Source: Nematostella vectensis (lineage: Eukaryota; Cnidaria; Anthozoa; Actiniaria; Edwardsiidae). Taken from it: a stretch of 64,000 bases of DNA. A program made the position numbers and the translations under genes. Shown in pieces: positions 1 through 10,334 of this stretch. Under the pieces are notes generated by a model. It did no database searches and was not told the DNA's origin. It saw only the letters and a list, made by a program, of their open reading frames with translations. The stretch spans positions 4,641,501-4,705,500 of the forward strand of contig NC_064043.1 in assembly GCF_932526225.1 (NCBI RefSeq), given 5' to 3'. The first letter of the stretch is position 1. The number at the start of each line of letters is the position of its first letter.

Positions 1-336
1 TTTTAAATGCTATATAAATATAAACAAACGCGAAAATGATTACCAACATGTAGAATTGGGCAACTTTATTTAGCTTATCAAGACTCGAGCTAATACAACA
101 GGGCCTATTTTTAAGACCACAGCTTCATAATGACAGTGACTTTTACGCACCACAGGGCTACCGGTCACCGGGTACTCTCTTACCTTGGATGAAGTATTTT
201 TAGGGAGAATTGGGGTGTTATTTCTCTTTCCAATAAGGAATGATAAATGACATTAAAAGCTGTTCAAAGAGGAATACAAGTTTGTAATATTTCTCTTTTT
301 TTAATCTGTTTAGCTTTTTTTACTTTGATAAAGGGC

Positions 337-358
337 TGACGTCACTCAATGACTGTGC
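337..358 (+). promoter_or_regulatory. CRE palindrome plus antioxidant-response-like element upstream of the PB1 gene
   Basis: About 200 bases before the PB1 start codon there is a perfect CRE palindrome TGACGTCA (337-344). It is followed at 349-358 by ATGACTGTGC, which fits the NRF2/CNC element RTGACnnnGC. Mammalian p62/SQSTM1 is a known NRF2 target, so an ARE here would fit the family. Binding is not shown and such short motifs arise by chance. The rest of 1-553 is AT-rich and I see no gene in it. Confidence 0.35.
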
Positions 359-553
359 GTTTTTCTCTCGATCAACATTGGCCTTGTGTTTCTCGCCAAA
401 GAAAAGTGCCTCTTCCGTTTATACTTGCAAACTTCAAATAAACGAAGGACACGTTAACAGTGCTGTAAGCTAAAAACGCACAACAATTGCAAGGCTTTTT
501 TTTAAAAAAACTTCTACTTCTAGTGTGACCGTTCTAGGAAGAAGATCCACAAA

Positions 554-2171
554 ATGTCATCAATTCTTGTAAAAGCGTATTTGCACCCCGACACTCAAAA
601 GCAAGAGATTCGAAGAATTCATGTTGACGAGCTAACCACCAAGAAGTATTGTGACTTTGTCCCCAAAGTCACGGCGGCTTTTCCCGAATTGAAGGAAGCA
701 GAAAATGTTAAACTATTTTGGAAAGGTAGGTACAATTTTTCTTCGTCGAAATCTTGTAGATGTTTTGTTCGTCACAATACGCATTTATAATCATGTCTCA
801 AATATATTTTTAAAATCCTTAATTTAATATATTTCTATGAAATTAGTGCTATTGTTTTAGTAAGTATCGTTTTATTAGCGTTAGAAAATGTAAGTTCAGG
901 GACCGATCGTTATTTACGTCCACGGGGGAGGGGGGGGAGGGGGGGTTGAATAAATCCAGGATTGATATTTTTACCCCCCTCCCCCCTAAAAATGTAATAA
1001 TAAAATTTAGACCCCCCTCATGACCTCTTGAAGATTACCCCCCCTATTTTTGGGTCAGCGGAACATCGCACTGCGGAAAAGTTAACCCCTTTTTGTTTTC
1101 CCTTTATAATTTTAAACCCGCTGAGAATTTACAAAATTCTATTGCTCATATCTTATTACACTTAAAATTTAGTGTCGCGAAAATTAGGATGCGCTAAAAG
1201 TGGGGGAGTACACAAGAAACATTTGGGGGAATATTGGTCGTTTAATAAGCTTTATGGAAACACCTTATGTACATAAAGTAAGGGTATATATGAGTATGAC
1301 TTTTTATGATTTTTCTGAAAATAAATTTAGCCAACACTTCTTTTTGTTGCAAATTAGGTCAGTTTTGACGATTACAGCACATTTTAATTCCATTTGTTTT
1401 GCTTGATTTTATTATCCCAAAATCTCAAAATAAAGTGTCTGGTTTTTACGAAAATAGGAAAATCGCGAAAATAAAGTGTCGCAAAATATCGCCATCTCAA
1501 AATTTTGATGCCACGAAAATTATGTGTAATAAGGTAGATTGCATGGTATCTCACGGGAAACAGTATCTCACGGCGAACAAGATAAAAAATTACCCCCCCT
1601 CCTCTGGGTATGGAAATGAAACCCCCCCCCAAAAAAAAAAAAATTGCATTACTAAAATTTGAACCCCCCCCCCCCCCCCCCCCCGTGGACCGTGGACGTA
1701 AATAACGATCCGTCCCTTACGCCTGCAGGGTGACCCCCACTATACGTCTTCAGCCCCAAATTTTGGCTCTGAATCAATGCAGCCTGCAGCCTTGACCTAA
1801 AAGATGACTTGGATTTTTTCCAACCACCCACTTTTAAGCAAGCTCCACCACAACTGATATAACCTATATGCAGACTGTTTACCTTTTCTTTCTTTGTAGA
1901 TCAGGAAAACGATTTAATATGCCTATCAACTGACTCAGAGCTTTCTGAGGCCATGAGCCATCAATCCTCCGAAGACACAGTGCGAGTGTTCTTGAAGACT
2001 GCAGACACTCCAGCTCCTGAACAATGCATATCCCCTGAGGAATGGTGGAAAAACCTTCATACCTATATAGGAGAGTATCAGCCTTTTGCAAGAGGCCGGT
2101 TTGGTCGTCATAAGGGAGGTGGTATGAGACATGGAGGGCGCTGCCAATGTCAACAAGACCAAGATGACTAA
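554..2171 (+). CDS. p62/sequestosome-like PB1-domain protein, short form (2 exons)
   Basis: Exons are 554-725 and 1900-2171 (phase-1 GT-AG junction), giving 147 aa. Residues 1 to about 80 form a PB1 domain like that of SQSTM1/p62. The start MSSILVKAYL with K7 and the arginine pair at 20-21 is the basic face. The junction-spanning DQENDLICLSTDSELSEAM is the acidic OPCA motif, so the domain should be able to bind both ways and polymerise. The known family role is scaffolding of selective autophagy and signalling through PB1-PB1 contacts. The C-terminal third holds a Gly/Arg/His stretch and ends in Gln/Asp. The ZZ zinc finger, LIR and UBA of full p62 are absent: a stop follows at once. It may be a PB1-only modulator or a short paralogue. 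The intron carries a transposon. The gene converges on TMEM175. Confidence 0.85.
898..1717. mobile_element. Non-autonomous DNA element with terminal inverted repeats, in the PB1-gene intron
   Basis: The two ends are near-perfect inverted repeats of about 30 bases. The left end reads AGGGACCGATCGTTATTTAC; the right end, reverse complemented, starts AGGGACGGATCGTTATTTAC. Each terminal repeat runs into a long G (left) or C (right) tract, so the ends could also form G-quadruplexes. The interior is AT-rich with CCCCCCT blocks and has no transposase ORF. I could not settle a target-site duplication. It fits a MITE-like element of about 820 bases. Confidence 0.7.
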
Positions 2172-2836
2172 TAAACACTTTAAATCATCATAACATTTAA
2201 ATAATACATAATACTACTGTTACATATATCTGGCTGTAAATATAGCCTGTAGCCTATATTTATTTTTTTGTAAAAATAAGATTATAAGATTAAGATTATT
2301 TGAAGATTAATAAGATCATTTTGTTTAATATGACCAGAATATCAAAAAAGGATGACTTTCTTAGCATCTTTGTATGAACTAGTATAAACAAATTTCCTTG
2401 GTATGAAATAAAAGAAGCATTAATAGGAATCTAATACTAATAGGAATAACTAAAATCCCTTTTCTCATCCCTTTTCATATACATTGATCACTGTGGCCAT
2501 AACTTATGGACATCCCTTCCCCCCTTAGCACACACTAGGTGCACTCACTATCTCCAAACAGTTTAAATGGAAAGAAACATAAGCCCCCTTTTATAAAACT
2601 GTGTAAGTTAGGGGAGTGGAAAAAGCAATTGACCAAAACTTACTTACACACCCAATCTTCACTCCTTGACTTACAAATGTCTCTTAAATAAAGCAATGTA
2701 TTTTTAACCTATGGACTATAATCCCTAATCTAGCATTTCAGCACCCTATCATCAGCTTCTTCTCAGGGACTCTCCTTCAAAACCAACACATCACTAACAG
2801 CCTCTTCTTCTAGAGGCTGTGACTAAACTTGCTTCA
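2172..2836. other. Convergent 3' intergenic region
   Basis: AT-rich sequence between the stop codons of the PB1 gene and TMEM175. It contains AATAAA-like hexamers usable as poly(A) signals on either strand (for example AATAAA near 2171 and 2407). No coding signal or repeat was seen. Confidence 0.5.
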
Positions 2837-4354
2837 TTATACAGCAATTGGTTGTGAGTTAGTTGTTATATCTTTTCGGGAGATTCTTGCTCGAGGTCGC
2901 CTGGTAGTTGGAGCAAATGTCTCAAAATCAGGTTCAATGGTAAGATGCAATATGTCATATCCTCCTCTTCCAAAACAGATTTTCAGCATTACAAATATCA
3001 GTGGAGTTGCAAACACTGCAGTAAAATATACTACGTAGGTGGCAGATCGGCCAGCAAAACTTGCATTGAAGACTAAAGCACTGATTAATGGCAGTATGAT
3101 CATTTTCATGGCCAGATAGTTATGTGTTCTTGGAGATGATGAAGGGCTGGCATTTTGAAGTAAATGTGTTTGGCCTTTACAGAGAGCAATCACAAATATT
3201 ATGGCTTGACAAAGACTTGCACTGAATATTACTACTGCACTGCAGCGGACAGCAAGCTTCTCGCTCTCATTCTTTTCACCTCCAAACTTGTTCATGATGG
3301 AAGCAAGTAGAGGTGTTAGTCCCATAAATGAAAGAGACAAATTATTTATCACAAGCATAACTTGATTCATGTTACGGATATAGTGAAAGAGGGAGTGGTG
3401 AGTAAACCAAAGCAAAGCTACAATAATGAAGGTGCCACAGAACGTCAGAAACTCACGCCACATGTTAGCAAGCATTGTTTCGATTCCATTTTCATTGACC
3501 TCATCTACTGTTGGAAAATTTTCAGCTGTTATATCCAAAACAAGGAGCGTAGATACAATAGCAAAGGCACCATCACTGAAAAGTTCAACACGCTCTGTCT
3601 CTATATAGTTTCCAAATATACGGTCAAAATCCCCTCCGCCCATATATATGTTCATGCATTTTCGGAATATGAAGCCAAGAAGGCGATTGATACATGGTGA
3701 TATGATAACCAGTACTAATATAACCCAGGAAATTTTGGTGCTAACCATGCTAAGACCCCCCGCAAGCACGTACAAAACCGGATTGGTCAACTTTTTCAGG
3801 AACAGATAGTTCCTCCTCTCTCGCATCTGGACTTCAGGCAATTCCTGCACCTCGTCTGTCAGTAGTTCGTCGTGATAGAAGCTGTAGAATATCATGGCGA
3901 CCTCGAGGAGTTCTAACACCATCAAGTCGCAGCATATTAGAATGATAGGGGTGTGCTTGGAATGGAATGTCGCCTCCAAGTTGACGCAGAACGGAAGAAA
4001 GCAAGTAAACAGCAACGAGGTAAGGTTAAGCCACACTAAAACATCATCAACATGTGACAAAATACGAAATCTGTTTACATGAGATTCCCAGATTGCGCAG
4101 ATCACGCTAAAACCGACAAGATAAACAATGATATGCTCCCATTTGGTCTCGAGTAGGTTCCACAGAGTTTCTTTCGGCCCTGAGTCTTGTTCGAGTTTTC
4201 GAATCGGGAGCACAAGTATCGTCGCTACGATTGCGAAAACTGCATCGTTATAGCCTTTTAGTCGATTCAGCTGAAAGAAATCTCTGTCGTCTGAAAAACC
4301 CGCCATACTGGGCAAATGCTTTAAAGCAGTAGAACTCGGTTTCGTAGAAATCAA
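2837..4354 (-). CDS. TMEM175: TMEM175-family endolysosomal potassium channel, single exon
   Basis: An uninterrupted 505-aa ORF, close to the human length (504). Two homologous six-helix repeats are visible. Repeat 2 has the family signature RVELFSDGAFAIVSTLLVLD, matching RxxxFSD with the hydrophobic constriction residues just after it. Repeat 1 has the aligned segment RLKGYNDAVFAIVATILVLP, where FSD is replaced by YND. Family knowledge: the protein forms a K+ (and proton) leak channel in endosomes and lysosomes and sets luminal pH. The first ATG gives a hydrophilic 35-residue head; a second ATG (MAGFSDDRDF) 16 codons in is an alternative start. The gene is intronless although its neighbours have introns, which may reflect retroposition or intron loss. 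Identity is firm from the repeat signature and length. Confidence 0.9.
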   Translation of the reverse strand: MISTKPSSTALKHLPSMAGFSDDRDFFQLNRLKGYNDAVFAIVATILVLPIRKLEQDSGPKETLWNLLETKWEHIIVYLVGFSVICAIWESHVNRFRILSHVDDVLVWLNLTSLLFTCFLPFCVNLEATFHSKHTPIILICCDLMVLELLEVAMIFYSFYHDELLTDEVQELPEVQMRERRNYLFLKKLTNPVLYVLAGGLSMVSTKISWVILVLVIISPCINRLLGFIFRKCMNIYMGGGDFDRIFGNYIETERVELFSDGAFAIVSTLLVLDITAENFPTVDEVNENGIETMLANMWREFLTFCGTFIIVALLWFTHHSLFHYIRNMNQVMLVINNLSLSFMGLTPLLASIMNKFGGEKNESEKLAVRCSAVVIFSASLCQAIIFVIALCKGQTHLLQNASPSSSPRTHNYLAMKMIILPLISALVFNASFAGRSATYVVYFTAVFATPLIFVMLKICFGRGGYDILHLTIEPDFETFAPTTRRPRARISRKDITTNSQPIAV

Positions 4355-4578
4355 CAGTTGAAAACCGTTGAGTGGTCATGTGAATGTCACACTTGTTTGC
4401 TTGTTTCGAGTTCCGTGTCCCGAAAGTGTTCGTCATTATCCCGGGTAATAATCGGGAGGTGGTCGGTGTCGATTCGGTATCAATTGCAACACAAGGTATT
4501 TCAACGTTTGTGTATTGATTAAGTCTACCTTTATAACATACTGAAAGTCTAAAAAAATCGGAGCATGCAAACACCCCT

Positions 4579-4657
4579 TCCCTGCTAGCAGAGGCCTCTT
4601 TTCTTGTATTTCGCTGGGCTGGAGTTTGCGAGGAAAAGATACCTCTGCCATGGGTCG
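4579..4657 (-). repeat. Interspersed repeat, copy 1 (inverted partner at 5297-5376)
   Basis: About 79 bases, roughly 90% identical in reverse complement to 5297-5376. Shared blocks include GACCCATGGCAGAGGTATCT and AAAGAGGCCTCTGCTAGCAG. The two copies point away from each other and flank the broken zinc-binding ORF. They could be ends of one element or independent insertions. An AGGCCT palindrome lies inside. Confidence 0.65.
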
Positions 4658-4775
4658 AAACTGTTTCTGTTGCGCATGCGTGAGCGTTAATAAGCGACCG
4701 ACGTGCCAAAACCCGTACCATCGCGCGAAAGCTGTCAATATGCTAATATGCTTTGCATGGGTTTAGTCGGAAATC

Positions 4776-5216
4776 ATGAATCAAACTCCGGTCAGTTCTC
4801 CTCTTCGAAAAAAGAAACAACTGTTCAATTTCAATCACCTAAAACGTCACTAAAAGATTGAACAACAAACGCAGCAAAGACGAGTTTTGTCTTGTTTGTG
4901 GGATTAATTTCAAGACATCTGGGCAGGCGAGTTTCTTCAATGTAAATATCGCCCAGTTGGATTCGAAGAAAATGTTACAAAACTTTTTGGTAAACTTAGA
5001 TCAGCTATTCCCAGAAGAATATGCAAAACCTGTAAACGGAAGATTGACTCGTTAGTCAAAAGAGAGAAAATTCTGAATGAAGATAATGCATTGTATGGCT
5101 TCTTTTATAATTCGTCGCGTGATATGTCTACGGAGGACTCCGTTTCGAATGCGGGCTTATTATCCCGCAGCGGATATACGTTTCATGCATGCACTAGTCA
5201 TTGTGGGCTCAAATAG
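4776..5216 (+). pseudogene. Broken ORF with paired CxxC motifs (zinc-binding-like), frameshifted
   Basis: A short reading frame opens at ATG 4776 (MNQTPVSSPLRKKKQL) and stops. Another frame carries FCLVCG (4885-4902) and runs to about 5015. A third frame continues with RICKTCKRKIDSLVKRE (from about 5016) to a stop at 5216. Read together this is CxxC, about 40 residues, CxxC and a basic helix, resembling a ZAD-like or other N-terminal zinc-binding domain. At least one frameshift separates the halves and no splice sites explain it. It lies between two inverted repeat copies, so it may be a decayed cargo or transposon gene. The family is not identified. Confidence 0.4.
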
Positions 5217-5296
5217 TGGCCAGAAAATTAATGAACGGAGCATGCGCTCTGGATCTCGTCCACGATCGTGGACGGCGGTTTGATCAAACGAACTTG

Positions 5297-5376
5297 CGAC
5301 CCATGGCAGAGGTATCTTTTCCACGCGAACGCCAGCCCAGCGAAATACAGAGAAAAGAGGCCTCTGCTAGCAGGGA
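5297..5376 (+). repeat. Interspersed repeat, copy 2
   Basis: Direct-orientation partner of 4579-4657, sharing the same ordered blocks with a few substitutions and a short indel. No further copy was seen in the window. Confidence 0.65.
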
Positions 5377-5483
5377 AAAACACCCCGAGAAACCGCATCA
5401 AATTTCCCACGTACAAGGTTTGTTTGAAAAACCACAGGGATCCCAAATCATGTAAATCATGAAAGTATACTTTGAACAAATCA

Positions 5484-5704
5484 AATACACCATAAACTGG
5501 AAATCGACTCTGCCAAATTTTCGTCTTTAATAAGACTTCTTCAGGGCAGACTGAGTCAGTTTGAGTCTGCCCTGAAGAAGTCTTATTAAAGACGAAAATT
5601 TAGCAGAGTCGATTTCCAGTTTTTGGTGTATTGTATTCATTGTTCTGGTACGAGATCGCGACAGTGTGGGCTTTTTGATTCTATTCGTATTAACTTTCCC
5701 GAGG
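5484..5704. mobile_element. Foldback element with about 70-base arms plus a unique tail
   Basis: The arm starting AATACACCATAAACTGGAAA is followed after about ten bases by its near-exact inverse, ending CCAGTTTTTGGTGTATT (5632). The core of each arm is CTGAAGAAGTCTTATTAAAG. A tail of about 70 bases (GTATTCATTGTTCTGG onward) ends near CCCGAGG. The same arm plus tail recurs at 6072-6200 and 39285-39456, and an arm fragment near 31118-31165, so this is a dispersed family. There is no coding capacity. Confidence 0.75.
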
Positions 5705-6071
5705 ACTGACGGAGGAAGGATTCTACAAGCTCATCACTTAAAGAAAAAAAGATCAAGATATTTACATCATTACCATTTTTTGGCCGATTGTCAGCTTTTA
5801 GGCGTGGTTACGAAAGGACTCATTAATTATTAAGAAGACGGCAAATATAGGGCATATTTCGGATGGTTTTCGGGACTTGTGGGACTCGACCTTGTATGAG
5901 TGTTCGTCTCGCCTACAAGTTACTACAAGAAACTTCAAAAGTCTTCGATGGTGTTACAGAAAAGATTGAGAGGCTGGAGTCTCAGTTGGATGAGGGACAT
6001 ATGAGTTATTATCAGAATTTTTGTTTAGACATTCTTCCGAATTTTGAGGATGGCCTTAACAAGAAACTTTT

Positions 6072-6203
6072 TTGAGTCTGCCCTGAAGAAGTCTTATTAA
6101 AGACGAAATTTTGGCATAGTCGATTTTCATTTTTTTTGTATTGTATTCATTGTTCTGGTACGAGATCGCGACATTTTGGGCTTTTTGATTCTATTTGAAC
6201 AAA
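6072..6203. mobile_element. Truncated copy of the foldback element
   Basis: It begins in one arm (GAGTCTGCCCTGAAGAAGTC), continues through the arm end, and carries the tail (GTATTGTATTCATTGTTCTG). It matches 5560-5690 with point differences; the left arm is missing. The preceding 5863-6075 is an open 70-codon stretch without recognisable homology and is not called as a gene. Confidence 0.65.
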
Positions 6204-6741
6204 TCAAATTTATACAGGGGCAACGGAGTGGTCCCATAAGTGGGGTGGGGGCGAGAGTTGGGGGGAAGGGTAGTTGTTGGTTGTGGTTTCAGGGGGAGAG
6301 GTGTTGATTTCAAAATGTTATTTATAAGAACGCGGGGGATAACCAAGGTTTTTATGCACGATATTTTTGACTGTTCAAACAAATATAGCTTATCTGTTTT
6401 GGGCAAAATTCTCAGGTTTCTAGCTATTTTATGGGTTTTTAGAGGGAGAATCAAGCACGCCATGTAATGGAGCTATTGCCATTCTTGATCCAAATCTTAT
6501 ACAGACTCTATACCAACAATACTCTTACACAACCGCGGCTGGAAAAATGACGCTTCCATAGTTTTGTTCTTAAAGAAGGCCAATCATGCCACCATTTTTT
6601 GCTCCCGCTCAATGGCAAGTCACACGAAGCATTCATTTCCATCGGCTTATTCAAGCAAGTGACCGATGTTGGCCCCTTTTTTGACTTAGACCAGGAGAAC
6701 ATCCTATTGTCATGACATAGATTGATTGGACTATTTCAATC

Positions 6742-6811
6742 CAGGTGCGTACACAGGGGGGTGCGCGTGCACCCCCCCTCCCCCCCTCAGTCAAACCTGG
6801 GTACGCACCTG
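6742..6811. repeat. 70-base inverted repeat with G/C-tract arms
   Basis: CAGGTGCGTAC at 6742-6752 is exactly inverted at 6801-6811. The interior has GGGGGG followed by CCCCCC tracts, so it can fold into a long hairpin. It is probably a minimal MITE. Confidence 0.55.
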
Positions 6812-6830
6812 TAATCATATATAGGTACAA

Positions 6831-6920
6831 TTATTATTACTATTACTATTACTATTACTATTACTATTACTATTACTATTACTATTACTATTACTATTAC
6901 TATTACTATTTTTATTTTTA

Positions 6921-6957
<37 letters not shown>

Positions 6958-6990
6958 TATTATTAGCATTAGCATTAGCATTAGCATTTT
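6831..6990. repeat. ATTACT/TATTAC hexanucleotide microsatellite grading into other short repeats
   Basis: About 13 tandem TATTAC units run into TATTTT, then TATTAT, then TTAGCA units. It stays open in several frames (poly-Tyr or Ile/Val), which is a repeat artefact and not a gene. Confidence 0.9.
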
Positions 6991-7554
6991 TAGCAGCTGG
7001 TCGACCATGGCCGAATCGTTCTGTCGATGAATTAAAAAAAAAAGAGTTAATTTAAGTTAATCGCTGACACGGTTGCATGTTCTCCCGCCCAGGTTTTCGT
7101 TGCTGATTGCGAAGTAGTGCGTATCGAAGCATAACACATGAACTTGTGGTTGCTTTGCTTGAAAACTCCCGGGCCAAACGGAAAACGAGATTTACAGGCG
7201 AAAATTAACGCATTTACTATATTTTTTTCCTTAACAAATGAGATCATCTAGATAACCGAAACAATAAAAAGTAATTTCCTATGCATCTGATATAATAAAC
7301 GTCGGAAATTTTTTAATTTTTGTTTTTCATTAGTGCTTCACTTCGTAGAACAAATTGTTGACGTCGCCACGGGCTAGTGAGCCGCTAGGGTCGAATAAGC
7401 AACAAGCCAACCCTCTCCAAATCACATTCCTGCAATTCCCCACCTCTTACAAGAGCGTTTCGCTCCAAAACACTTCGGAACGGAAAGTCCTGGTGCCTTA
7501 GAAAACGAAAATTGCAAGCAATGTGAAGAGCCTTGACAAATATTTAGAGCCAAA
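6991..7554. other. Intergenic, upstream of the secreted protein gene
   Basis: No coding signal, RNA gene or repeat was recognised. The first exon of the next gene begins at 7555; no clear TATA box was identified. Confidence 0.4.
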
Positions 7555-8925
7555 ATGTTGGTTCGGGACGTGCTAGCCATTCTAGTTACCTGTGTTTGTA
7601 ACTTCGTACTACTACCACCAGTACATGGGATCGAAAGGGACAGACAGACGGAAGAGGAAGGTTCCACGAGTTTATATAAGCTGGTGAGTCTTGTTATCAA
7701 ATGAATAACTACTGCGCGGGCGAAAGCTTTGGGTAAATGAGGTTTTCGCGAGTACGGTAAACCAGGAAGCGTGATGTTACTTAAGAAGCCGCGTGTTAAC
7801 ATGTTCCCCACGCTAGAGCCCTCTCTAGCGCTCTTTTAGAATCATCTTTTCTATGATAGAATTACTCAGATAAGATAGACCTCGAGGTAAAAAAAAATAG
7901 CGTGTATGCAATTGTTAAGGGGAATTGTTTGTAGTTTTACACAGGCGCGTGAATTCTGATATAAATGTTTATATCTTCTTCTTTTAAAGTGCGACGGTAC
8001 AGATAATAACGTACATTGTTGTAGCATTCTAGACTTGAGTATCCTATGGACTTGACGCGTATTTTTACACTACTGAAGAACCCGTAAAAAAAAAGTAGTG
8101 CGCGCGCGAGATCTAAAACCCCCAGTGTGCGCATTTAGAGGTAGAATGTATTAAAATTAATACCTTGATTTCACATCGGTTTTTGTTCTCTTTCAGGAAT
8201 CAACATCAAAGGGAGGTTCCCCAGCGATGGATGTGCTAAAATTTCTACATATCATACCACCAAATATACCCGAGCCACAAGGAGCCAGCATGAATAGTAT
8301 ACCCACCCTTTTATCATACTACAAACGCAAAGTTTACCCAGACAAACTCGACAAAGGTGTGGCAAATGCACTGGAGAGCCACATCGAAGGGATTGAGCCC
8401 CAGTTCCGCTCCGAGTCGTTTGGACAATTATGGAACGCTTTGCGCGAACCTCTAACAGAATATTTCCGCCCCAAGAAATCGGATGTACTTCTGAAAGAGC
8501 TAGCCCTCTGCATATTTGGGAACCTAACAGAGGCATCGCGTTACAACCTCCCGTCTTTGGTGATGAGTATAAGGCGCGATTTGGTGATTTGTAAAATCGG
8601 GGAGATCCTACAAGGAGGAGATATGGACTCATATAAAATGTCAGCTATTCCACAGAGGGACGCTTTTCGACAGTTGTGGAAATTGTTACGGGATCCAATC
8701 ACACCAGTTTTTAGGAGTGATTTGCCAACGCTAGTAACACAGCTAGTCCACTACTCGCCAAAGTTTGAGCTTGCTGGCGTCTCGTACAGCTTGCCGGGTA
8801 AAATGCCGGATATACAAAGAGATGTGGCAATCTGTAAGGTTGATGATTTGTTTAATGATCTTTACGAGAATAGTGTGCAAAAGGACTATTGGAAACTTCA
8901 AAAAGACCCGGATTACTTCCCATAG
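7555..8925 (+). CDS. Secreted protein with internal duplication, family not recognised (2 exons)
   Basis: Exons are 7555-7683 and 8197-8925 (phase 0, CTG/GTGAGT and TTTCAG/GAA), giving 285 aa. The start MLVRDVLAILVTCVCNFVLL is a signal peptide with likely cleavage after PPVHG. The mature part is soluble and mildly basic or acidic in patches. Two related units are visible: QLWNALREPLTEYFRPKK followed by SIRRDLVICKIGEIL, and QLWKLLRDPITPVFRSDL followed by DIQRDVAICKVDDLF. Each unit thus has a Q-L-W-x-x-L-R-[ED]-P-[LI]-T-x-x-F-R block and, 50-60 residues later, an R-D-[LV]-[VA]-I-C-K block. There is one Cys per R-D block. I do not recognise the fold. The signal exon plus body exon is typical of lineage-specific secreted proteins. 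Confidence 0.75.
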
Positions 8926-10334
8926 AATGTCTTTTTATAGTCCATAAATATTTATTATTGTTCGTACTTGCCTTATTCTGTATACTGTGCTTAATACGTG
9001 ATTTTTAAAGTATTATCACGACATTATCTTGAAAGGTCACCGGATTTTTTTTGAACGTTTGATTAAAGTCTCCCGTCGTTTTGTTATAAAGCTAATAAAG
9101 TCACCTTTACGCCTAGACTCAATGTGAAGTTTCAAAGAGGGGCATGTCGTTTCAAAATAGTTATTTGCCCACGTCTTAGCCATGTCTTGTATTATCTCAT
9201 GTAGATTCCTGGCTGTACCTCAACACTAGAATGTAGGACTCACCCGCCTACTCGAGACTAGAGGTAATTAATGGCCAATTATTCTGGACTGCCTTTTGTT
9301 GCTCTAAGATAACAGAGCAAACAGTAAACAAAAAAAAACAAAATCGCTAAATTCCAACGACATTAAAAGAGGTGTGAGTACGGTTGGACTAATCAAGAGA
9401 AGGCCTAAACTTTTTATTAACCATATTAGATAACACGAAATGTCGAAAAAAGTAAAAACAGAAAGTGATTTTGCATATAGAGCCTTGTACTCGGAAATCA
9501 TGTGACGTCTAAAGTTGCTATTATTCACGGATTTCTGCATCCACGTTTGGCTTCTCGTTGTGTCTGAATTAGTCCTTCGCAGGCGATATTTAGCCTTGCT
9601 TATGTAACCCAAAAGTTCTTTTATCAAGGAGCTTTAAGCCTGTCGTCAGTCATTCGCAGAACAGAGCGGTCACATGTCATGATCTGACATCTCGTCAAAT
9701 TGGATTAGCTTCCAGAGTTTTTGACAAATTGCGAAATTTAGCGATTCATAACTGTTTTTAGATCATCCCAAGATGCGACCCTTTGACCCTCTTTACAGCA
9801 GTTACCAAACAAACACTCCAAAACAGCTTAAGTGTTGTGTTTCGTTTCAACAAAAATAGGTGTGCTTTTTCATTGTTTGAAATTTTTGTCGTAATGTAAT
9901 TTTTGTCGTAAGTAATTTTGTTTAAAGCAAAGCCTTAGATGATGCCTTAATGTTGATTTAGCTTAATGTTGTCGCATTAGAGTGTTTTTCCCTTGGATAT
10001 CGGCAGCTTTCGCGGTTGGAGTCAGACTTATCAGAAAACCTGACGCACAATTGCACGATCATACTAGATTTAAAGCCTTATTTTTCTCATTCAAATTTAA
10101 CAAGGAAAACTATAAAAGCACATGTCCAATAAAAAAGCCTGATAAGACAGTCCTCTTTTTATGTTTAGAGTATACAAGTACGTGGTCAGACTATTCATTT
10201 TTGCGTTCAAAAGTTCGGTCGCGACTGTTTGGCTGTGCATCTTTCTAAGCCCATTGAAGTCTGTTGTGACGGGTAGAACATTATGTTCACAAGCCATTTG
10301 CTTTGTAAGCTCCTTCAAGGGATTCAGGATAATC
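8926..10334. other. Intergenic; a 107-codon minus ORF inside is doubtful
   Basis: AT-rich. The minus-strand ORF 9304-9627 has two hydrophobic segments at its C-terminal end that loosely recall the end of a seven-helix receptor. The sequence upstream of it on that strand is full of stops and there are no supporting splice sites, so I do not call a gene. Confidence 0.4.

Noticed and set aside
5863-6075. 70-codon ORF (LAYKLLQETSKVFDGVTEK)
   Set aside because: Looks protein-like but is short, isolated and runs into a transposon fragment; no second exon found.
6745-7008. Poly-Tyr and Ile/Val ORFs
   Set aside because: Translation of a hexanucleotide microsatellite.
9304-9627. 107-codon minus ORF resembling the last helices of a GPCR
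   Set aside because: Only two hydrophobic stretches, no recognisable motif, stops immediately upstream and no splice sites.
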